A stretch of 36,462 bases of DNA from Patescibacteria group bacterium (GTDB lineage Bacteria; Patescibacteriota; Patescibacteriia; SG8-24). The notes below the pieces were generated by a model that was given only the letters and a program-made list of their open reading frames with translations, did no database searches and was not told the origin of the DNA. Of the stretch, positions 31,492 to 36,462 are shown piece by piece. Within the stretch, counting starts at the first letter, position 1; each line of letters begins with the position of its first letter. Both the position numbers and the translations under genes were made by a program. The stretch is taken from positions 1 through 36,462 of the forward strand of contig JAHJAU010000070.1 of NCBI GenBank assembly GCA_018813785.1. Reading direction: 5' to 3'.

Positions 31492-32394
31492 ATGACGGCT
31501 CCCAAAAACTCGTCAGCCGTCCGCTGGGCGGATCGCATTCTAATCAGTGGTGCCGTAGAAAATGAAGCGGATAAAATCAGACGCCGCTTGGCTGGCTCAT
31601 TATCCGATTGTTATGGTGTGGCAGGCCAGGAGTTGCGTAAAACTGCTTTTGAGTTGCAGGCTATTCAGCAAATCTCTGGTCTCCTGAATGTTATGGCCAA
31701 TTCAATGCAACTGACGCCGCGTGGTATCACATCGGCCCGAGTTCATTTGTTACAACCCAATGACTATCGTTTGTTCTTAGGTGATGAAGATAATGCGCGA
31801 ACTGTCCTGGGGCACACTTACATCGCACATACAACTGATAAAGTGGCTAAGATGTTTCTACTGACCCATGAGCTGGCTCATCTGGCTTCCTATTTGTGTC
31901 TACAAGTCAACGTCACACCGCGAGCTATTCACGTTACCTGGAAAAAATCTGGCTATAGAATGCAGGGTCAAAGAGGTAATCAATTCACCGGACTAAATGA
32001 AGCAGTAGCGGAGATTGTTGCAGGTTTGATTCGAGAGATAATCGTACGGCGCAGCGGCCTGCTAAATACTCCACAAAAAAAAGATCTGACCAGTAAATAC
32101 CTCTATGCACCCCAAGTACGGATAGTTCAGTGTCTGGTAGATCGAATTGCCAAACATGAGAATTGCGATGATGCTAATGCACTACTCGATGCAATTCGTG
32201 GATTCTTATCTGGCGGCGTTTCGTTTCTGCGACGAGCCAACCGAGCCGTGCCTGGTGCAGCAGCTATCCTGCGCGCCATGAATAACCAGCCGGAATCAGT
32301 GCTAATCGCGGCTTATGCTCTGGGCATGACCGATATCTATACCGAAATCAACGATGTTCTGCGCTCGCAAAACATCTTCGATATCGAAATCTAA
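31492..32394 (+). CDS. HExxH metallopeptidase-like protein, paralog 1
   Basis: A 300-residue protein with no signal peptide or membrane helix, so probably cytoplasmic. His126-Glu127 and His130 (LLTHELAHL) form the zinc-binding motif. A GLNEAVAEIVAGLI helix about 40 residues later supplies the likely third ligand (Glu170 or Glu174), as in gluzincin-like and ImmA/IrrE-like peptidases. A C-terminal helical region follows. The next gene is a clear paralog with the same motif order. The ATG has GGAGG upstream. Its substrate is unknown. Confidence 0.75.
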   Translation: MTAPKNSSAVRWADRILISGAVENEADKIRRRLAGSLSDCYGVAGQELRKTAFELQAIQQISGLLNVMANSMQLTPRGITSARVHLLQPNDYRLFLGDEDNARTVLGHTYIAHTTDKVAKMFLLTHELAHLASYLCLQVNVTPRAIHVTWKKSGYRMQGQRGNQFTGLNEAVAEIVAGLIREIIVRRSGLLNTPQKKDLTSKYLYAPQVRIVQCLVDRIAKHENCDDANALLDAIRGFLSGGVSFLRRANRAVPGAAAILRAMNNQPESVLIAAYALGMTDIYTEINDVLRSQNIFDIEI

Positions 32395-32398
32395 AAAA

Positions 32399-32427
32399 GA
32401 CTCAGCTTAACGCCGGGTCATTTTTTT
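32399..32427 (+). terminator. Weak terminator after metallopeptidase paralog 1
   Basis: GACTC pairs with GGGTC around 11 bases, then ATTTTTTT. Confidence 0.5.
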
Positions 32428-32476
32428 ACAAAATGCTTTCTGATTTCAAGCCAAATTTTGCGATCAATAAAACACG

Positions 32477-32485
32477 TGCTAAGGT
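32477..32485 (+). promoter_or_regulatory. Extended -10 (TGCTAAGGT) of metallopeptidase paralog 2
   Basis: TGCTAAGGT resembles TGCTAACGT before the lipoprotein gene at 35675. A TTGCGA at 32458 is 16 bases from TAAGGT. Confidence 0.5.
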
Positions 32486-32513
32486 GGTCAGACCCTTTCA
32501 AAAGGAGCTGAAG

Positions 32514-33500
32514 ATGGCAAGGCAAACCGATATTTCGGTTAAGAACGGTCGCGTTTCGCGGCCACGTACTGTCGAACCACCGTTCGTAATACGAGTTCAG
32601 GGCATCGAAGGGCCGCCGCGTCGGGTGGTCGAACAGGATTTTCGTCAGAAATTGTTGAGCGGTCATTACGCCCAGAGAAATTTTTACGAGGAACCCAAGA
32701 CACGGTTTGATCGGGCGTTGATTCATGCCTCGATTCGGGCACTTAACGCAGTGCGTGGAAACCTTGGTCTAGAACCAATCGCCTTACCTCTCGAACATTT
32801 TCATCTTTTGTCGGAGGATGAATATATTCAAATGTTTGAGGGGGCGGCCGAGACCGGCGGATTGACGGCCTTCCGTGAAATGTATATCCGACACTGTTCA
32901 CGGCGTGCTGATCTAGCCAGGCGCATTACGCACGAACTGGCGCATGCAGCCTGTTTTCATCAGTACACGGTTGCGGCGCAAATAGTCGAGCCCAATGATC
33001 AAGACTGCGAAGCACTGGAAGATGATGACGACAATGAAGAAGATTGTGGCGGAGTGCTGATCAAATCAATCCGACATGATCGAAGTGGGTTGCAACTAGC
33101 AGGCAAAAAATTCCAAGGGCTGGATGAAGCGATAACAGAAATCCTGGCCTCCTTGATCCGTAGCCGTATGATTGCCGATCGCCATCCACTAAGTAAAGCA
33201 GCGGTTGAAGAATTGACAACTTACTGCTCCTATTTGCCTCAAATAAGCGTCATCTTTCGTGTTATCAGTGACCTGTATGAGAAGAGGGAAGTTGGTCTGG
33301 CTGTCCTGATCTGGGACTATCTGACTGGCAGTAACGATTTTTGCCGACGTCTGCGACGCAGGGATCGACAAATGCACGACCTGATTCGGCAGATGGGTGA
33401 CGAGCCGGAAGACGCTCTTCGAACTGCGCTGGCTCTCGGATATTGCGAGGAGGCAGAAGAAATCGCCGAAGATTTTTCTGACACTCCTGATGAAGAATGA
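32514..33500 (+). CDS. HExxH metallopeptidase-like protein, paralog 2
   Basis: A 328-residue paralog of the protein at 31492. His140-Glu141 and His144 (RITHELAHAA) and the GLDEAITEILASLI helix (Glu205 or Glu209) repeat the zinc site. Between them lies an acidic insertion (about 165-180, a run of Asp and Glu with two Cys) that paralog 1 lacks. The C-terminal region again carries a Y.YLPQ segment and helices. No signal peptide is seen. The ATG at 32514 has AAAAGGAG seven bases upstream; a longer reading from 32433 begins before the promoter. The gene has its own -10 box and terminator. Confidence 0.77.
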   Translation: MARQTDISVKNGRVSRPRTVEPPFVIRVQGIEGPPRRVVEQDFRQKLLSGHYAQRNFYEEPKTRFDRALIHASIRALNAVRGNLGLEPIALPLEHFHLLSEDEYIQMFEGAAETGGLTAFREMYIRHCSRRADLARRITHELAHAACFHQYTVAAQIVEPNDQDCEALEDDDDNEEDCGGVLIKSIRHDRSGLQLAGKKFQGLDEAITEILASLIRSRMIADRHPLSKAAVEELTTYCSYLPQISVIFRVISDLYEKREVGLAVLIWDYLTGSNDFCRRLRRRDRQMHDLIRQMGDEPEDALRTALALGYCEEAEEIAEDFSDTPDEE

Positions 33501-33514
33501 AAATACGAGAGACT

Positions 33515-33538
33515 AACGGCCGCCTGGCCGTTTTTTAT
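33515..33538 (+). terminator. Terminator of metallopeptidase paralog 2
   Basis: AACGGCC pairs with GGCCGTT around GCCT, then TTTTATT. Confidence 0.88.
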
Positions 33539-33650
33539 TATTTTCGCCATTTTTTAGTTAACTACTGCTTTTACAAGAGATAGAGAAATCTAGTTAGAAC
33601 CTGTTAATTTCTTACGTCGGCAACTAACTTCGCCGAACATAGAGGATTAA

Positions 33651-34187
33651 ATGGCAGCTCCTTTCCAGCCCCCACCCGAGCCAATCAGCAAGTCAGACGA
33701 CGATCCAAAGTCTGGGTCAAATCGCCGCCGAAGGACGATCGGCGATATGTTCCTCTGGCTTTTGATTACGGTTGTCGCGATCTTCGTCATGTCTTCGATG
33801 GCTCTCTCCGTGTATGTGCATCACAATATCCGCACCAGCGGCAATGGTCAGGGCTCCTACCCACTGACCAATTCCATCGAGCTGATCAACAGCTACGACA
33901 GATTCGTACCGGTCGGCCAGGAAACCTACTGTTACGCCGAACGAGATGGCGCCAGCTTGCATCTGCTGGAACAGATCGAAGACCATGTCCTGGTCGAGTA
34001 TCGCACGCCAGTGGTGACAGAGTCTAGACTCTGGATCTACTGCTCCAACGGTATTCAAATCGTCATGACTCTTCGTGATTGGAACCGAAATGTCCGAGTC
34101 AATCAGTGGATGGCAGAGCAGCAGACCGCCGAGGCTCGGGCCGAACGTCGACGCCTGGAAATCGAACGACGCCTGCTGAACCGGTAA
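33651..34187 (+). CDS. Single-pass membrane protein of unknown function
   Basis: Not recognised. The 178-residue protein has a Pro/Asp/Arg-rich N-terminus (1-30), one membrane helix (about 33-54), a soluble domain with two Cys (near 93 and 130), and a basic C-terminal helix (ARAERRRLEIERRLLNR, in part). The membrane helix follows a basic stretch, so the C-terminal domain is probably outside. GAGG precedes the start. It is flanked by terminators on both sides and has no operon partner. Confidence 0.75.
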   Translation: MAAPFQPPPEPISKSDDDPKSGSNRRRRTIGDMFLWLLITVVAIFVMSSMALSVYVHHNIRTSGNGQGSYPLTNSIELINSYDRFVPVGQETYCYAERDGASLHLLEQIEDHVLVEYRTPVVTESRLWIYCSNGIQIVMTLRDWNRNVRVNQWMAEQQTAEARAERRRLEIERRLLNR

Positions 34188-34229
34188 TCGGCGCCGGCCA
34201 GCCCTGGCCCGATGCTCAAACCACAACCG

Positions 34230-34255
34230 CGACGCAACTCTGCGTCGTTTTTTTA
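34230..34255 (+). terminator. Terminator before coaE
   Basis: CGACGCA pairs with TGCGTCG around ACTC, then TTTTTTTATT. Confidence 0.85.
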
Positions 34256-34297
34256 TTGCTCGGCAAACATAACGAATCGAAACTTATTGGAACTCAA

Positions 34298-34326
34298 TTG
34301 ACAGCATTAAACAACGAGATTAAGAT
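34298..34326 (+). promoter_or_regulatory. Promoter of the coaE operon
   Basis: TTGACA (34298-34303), a 17-base spacer and TAAGAT (34321-34326). Confidence 0.7.
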
Positions 34327-34356
34327 GCCTCGATGTTCCTTAATAAGGAGATTGAG

Positions 34357-34971
34357 ATGCTGATAGTCGGACTCACTGGCGGTATTGGTTGCGGAAAAAG
34401 TACGGTTCGTGAACTGCTGGAGCGGTTCATTGACACTCGGACATTCGATTGTGATGAGATCAGTAAACGTATTCTGTTCTCGCCGGACTTTGTGCCGGTT
34501 GCCGAACGCATTCTGGGGCGAAGCGCTTTCATCGATGGTCAGCCTGACACTAAGCGCATCGCTCAAATTATCTTCGGAGATGCCGAACGTAAAACCCGAT
34601 TCGAACGCCTGTTGCACCCACTGGTACGCCAAGCAATGAAGGTGGCTAAGGAACAAGCTGAGCAAGATGGTATCAAACTGTTTGTCGTGGAATCAGCCAT
34701 TATGTTCGAAAGCCGACTCAGCGACCTATGCGATGTGACGGTCTGTGCGACCTGTGGCGCGGAGGAGCAGTTGCGACGCCTGACGGCCATTCGCCAAATG
34801 ACAATCGAAGAAATTCAGGCGCGTCAGGCACAACAAATGCCTGACAGCGAACGTCAACTGCAGGCGAACATCCTTATCGGCACAGACTGTTCATTGGAGG
34901 CATTGCGTCGACGAGTCGGACATCTGCATACTTATCTGATTGATCTGGAGCTTCGTTTCAGCGCCCATTAG
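34357..34971 (+). CDS. coaE: Dephospho-CoA kinase
   Basis: A 204-residue P-loop kinase. It phosphorylates dephospho-CoA at the 3' hydroxyl, the last step of coenzyme A synthesis, in the cytoplasm. GLTGGIGCGKST (residues 5-16) is the P-loop, FDCDEISKRI the acidic CoA-site segment, and the RLTAIRQMTIEEIQARQAQQMP region (in part) the lid and R-rich segment typical of CoaE. The length is normal (about 200). The ATG at 34357 has AAGGAG six bases upstream; an in-frame start at 34333 is too early. The HD phosphohydrolase follows after 12 bases in the same operon. Confidence 0.93.
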   Translation: MLIVGLTGGIGCGKSTVRELLERFIDTRTFDCDEISKRILFSPDFVPVAERILGRSAFIDGQPDTKRIAQIIFGDAERKTRFERLLHPLVRQAMKVAKEQAEQDGIKLFVVESAIMFESRLSDLCDVTVCATCGAEEQLRRLTAIRQMTIEEIQARQAQQMPDSERQLQANILIGTDCSLEALRRRVGHLHTYLIDLELRFSAH

Positions 34972-34983
34972 GAGGTAAAAAAA

Positions 34984-35565
34984 ATGAACCGAATCAACGA
35001 ACCTCATCTGGAAATCCTGTTGCGCTCACGCTATGGCGAGCCGTGGCGGCACTATCATGACTGGGATCATGTGCGGCGCGTGCTACAGGAGTTTTCCCAA
35101 GTCCGGCACTTGGTCGGCCAACCAGCCCAGCAGGTAATCGTCTGGGCAATCAAGTTTCACGATGCTGTCTACGAACCAACCGCGCAAAACAACGAAGAGC
35201 GAAGTACTCAACTAGCTTATGCTTTTCTTGGACCGTTTCTGCCGTCCAACAAGGTACAAGAAGTGTGTCGTCTGATCAAGCTGACCAAACATCACAATCC
35301 AAAACCAGACGACATCAACGGTTGCATTATCTGTGACCTCGACCTGGCGGTAATGGGTTGGACGTGGTCAGAATTCAATCGTTTCGGTCAGCTCATCCGG
35401 TCGGAATACCGACATGTTCCAGAAGCTGACTTCCGCCGCGCTCGCCGCGAATTTATGGCCGCTTTTCTGCAGCGCCCTCATATCTTCAACCTTCCTTATT
35501 TCCATGATAAGTACGAGCAGCAAGCGCAGGAGAATCTGCGCCGAACAGTAGCTCTGCTGAGCTAA
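34984..35565 (+). CDS. HD-superfamily phosphohydrolase-like protein
   Basis: A 193-residue protein of the type predicted as metal-dependent HD phosphohydrolase. Visible residues are YHDWDHV (His25, Asp26, His29), KFHDAVYEP (His59, Asp60), and a later IICDLDLAVMG (Asp). This is the usual H...HD...D metal site; the later LTKHHNPKPD region is also characteristic of the group. The start has AGGAGG upstream, 12 bases after the coaE stop. It is probably coupled to CoaE by transcription, although a functional link is not shown. The substrate could be a nucleotide or a small phosphate. Confidence 0.83.
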   Translation: MNRINEPHLEILLRSRYGEPWRHYHDWDHVRRVLQEFSQVRHLVGQPAQQVIVWAIKFHDAVYEPTAQNNEERSTQLAYAFLGPFLPSNKVQEVCRLIKLTKHHNPKPDDINGCIICDLDLAVMGWTWSEFNRFGQLIRSEYRHVPEADFRRARREFMAAFLQRPHIFNLPYFHDKYEQQAQENLRRTVALLS

Positions 35566-35569
35566 CTTC

Positions 35570-35597
35570 AACACCCCCCAGGCGGGGTGTTCTTTTT
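35570..35597 (+). terminator. Terminator of the coaE operon
   Basis: AACACCCC pairs with GGGGTGTT, then a T-rich run (CTTTTTAT). Confidence 0.8.
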
Positions 35598-35641
35598 ATA
35601 AAAACTGTCTAACACTTTTTGATTGCTGTTTCCGGCGCTTG

Positions 35642-35650
35642 TGCTAACGT
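35642..35650 (+). promoter_or_regulatory. Extended -10 (TGCTAACGT) of the lipoprotein gene
   Basis: TGCTAACGT, with TTGATT about 20 bases upstream (spacer too long). The same box type precedes the metallopeptidase gene at 32514. Confidence 0.45.
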
Positions 35651-35674
35651 GGAATCAGTCAAGGAGGTTTGAAG

Positions 35675-36241
35675 ATGAATCGATCTTTGACCTACATTGG
35701 AACGTTGTTGATTTTGTGGCTGACAGCATGTGCTCATCATTCAGGTGCGGTGAACGGTCAGTCTCCGCTGCCTAACATCAACCAACGGGTCGCCCCCATG
35801 CCGGTTCGAATTCCAGCCGGTTTTCAGGTTTCTGTTCCGGCCGGCTGGCACTTTTCGCCCGAAGGTCGCGGTTCGCGACCAACTCTTGAAGGACCCGGAG
35901 GAACCCGAGTTATCCTTCAGGTTGTACCGACCGCGGGACACACGCCACAAAGTGTTGTTGATTACTTTTTCCATGAACAATTAGGTGAGATGGTTCAGGA
36001 TCAAACACTAGAAATTCTTCGAGTGGCTTCTCTACCGATTGAAACCGGCGATCTCCATTATCTGGAAACTCGTAGCACTCGCTGGAATGATTCCTATACA
36101 ACCATCTATGCCTGTCGAACGCTCGACGAAAATTATCTGCTGACCGGAATCGGAATTTGGCCAAGCAACCACAATGCCGGACTGTTGCGACAAATGGCTG
36201 ATATTATGGCCAGCGTTCATATCACTGAGCAACTCCAATAA
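35675..36241 (+). CDS. Predicted lipoprotein of unknown function
   Basis: A 188-residue protein with a signal peptide ending in a good lipobox (LTAC, Cys near 19). The mature part begins with a Pro-rich stretch (about 30-45), then a beta-rich domain in which PAGFQVSVPAGWHFSPEG and LEGPGGTRVILQV are visible, similar in style to PsbP/DUF1795-like domains. The ATG at 35675 has AGGAGG seven bases upstream; a TTG two codons earlier is less likely. The protein is probably anchored on the outer face of the cytoplasmic membrane. A terminator follows at 36268. Confidence 0.8.
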   Translation: MNRSLTYIGTLLILWLTACAHHSGAVNGQSPLPNINQRVAPMPVRIPAGFQVSVPAGWHFSPEGRGSRPTLEGPGGTRVILQVVPTAGHTPQSVVDYFFHEQLGEMVQDQTLEILRVASLPIETGDLHYLETRSTRWNDSYTTIYACRTLDENYLLTGIGIWPSNHNAGLLRQMADIMASVHITEQLQ

Positions 36242-36267
36242 ACAACTGACTTAATCGAGCTCTCAAA

Positions 36268-36295
36268 GCCGCCCTCCTGGACGGTTTTCTTTTAA
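36268..36295 (+). terminator. Terminator of the lipoprotein gene
   Basis: CCG-CC pairs with GG-CGG, imperfect, then TTTTCTTTT. The hairpin is itself duplicated at 36359-36380. Confidence 0.6.
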
Positions 36296-36438
36296 AGAAG
36301 TACCTGTCACCCTCGACAGGTAAAAGGGACAGGTAGACCTTCAAATCTATTTTCGAAACCGCCCCTCTGGGCATTTTTCTTTTAACTAGGTGCCTGTCAC
36401 CCTCGACAGGCACGGGGGACAGGTAGACCTTCAAATCT
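36269..36438 (+). repeat. Tandem duplication with 90-bp period, carrying REP-like cores on the opposite strand
   Basis: Two units (36269-36358 and 36359-36438) each hold a 36-bp core (36300-36335 and 36390-36425) in inverse orientation to the cores at 14.2 kb, with the same CCTGTC-loop-GACAGG hairpin. Each unit also holds a terminator-like hairpin and a shared TAGACCTTCAAATCT end. Confidence 0.9.
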
Positions 36439-36462
36439 GACCATGCTTAAAGTTTCATTAAC

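Noticed and set aside
36222-36434. Minus-strand frame with a repeated KVYLS-PVEGDR pattern
   Set aside because: It is the translation of the 90-bp tandem repeat; no RBS is present and the repeat explains the repetition.

Overview
The window looks like a piece of a chromosome from an uncultivated bacterium of the Candidate Phyla Radiation (Patescibacteria) type. This is inferred from gene content and style (many small proteins of unknown family, DUF2079 and GT-C membrane proteins, a DipZ-like thioredoxin, no phage or plasmid core), not from a marker gene. There is no rRNA, tRNA or CRISPR array. Most genes sit in short transcription units of one to four genes, many closed by clear hairpin plus T-run terminators.

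Layout. 1-2.5 kb: a GC-rich minus-strand pair, a five-helix membrane protein and a helical protein of unknown family. 2.6-8.6 kb: an AT-richer envelope-glycan block with a DUF2079 protein (+), then a minus-strand operon of an STT3/GT-C-like protein, a GT2 glycosyltransferase and a second polytopic protein. 8.7-9.1 kb: a tiny stand-alone transcription unit. 9.2-14.2 kb: a membrane-anchored C39-like peptidase, then an operon of a sensor kinase that lacks its phospho-acceptor histidine, a CNNM/CorC-type protein and a DipZ-like thioredoxin with a CxxS site. 14.2-21 kb: a small radical SAM protein, a membrane-anchored glycoside hydrolase, two paralogous exported trypsin-like proteases, a HAD phosphatase, a small membrane protein and an AlkD-like protein. 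Two kinds of repeat lie between them. 21.2-25.5 kb: a GC-rich minus-strand operon with a PPDK-like dikinase whose C-terminal PEP/pyruvate barrel is replaced by an unknown domain, a small acidic protein, a dual-specificity phosphatase and a metallophosphoesterase.

25.7-27.2 kb holds no convincing gene. On the minus strand it has a TTGACT-17-TATTTT promoter, more than a dozen strong hairpins and a terminal 11-bp hairpin. I read it as a candidate structured non-coding RNA of about 1.4 kb, the most interesting object here. An IS30-family element (27.2-28.3 kb) abuts its promoter. 28.4-36.2 kb: three tandem paralogs of an unknown small family, a DEDDh exonuclease, an HU protein (-), two tandem HExxH metallopeptidases without signal peptides, a single-pass membrane protein, coaE with an HD phosphohydrolase, and a lipoprotein. 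The window ends in a tandem copy of the same 36-bp REP-like repeat seen at 14.2 kb.

Two styles of gene start are visible. One group (glycan proteins, kinase, glycoside hydrolase) has TATACT 12-13 nt before ATG and little or no Shine-Dalgarno site, which suggests near-leaderless mRNAs. The other group has strong GGAGG sites, often with GTG or TTG starts and a single-gene terminator.
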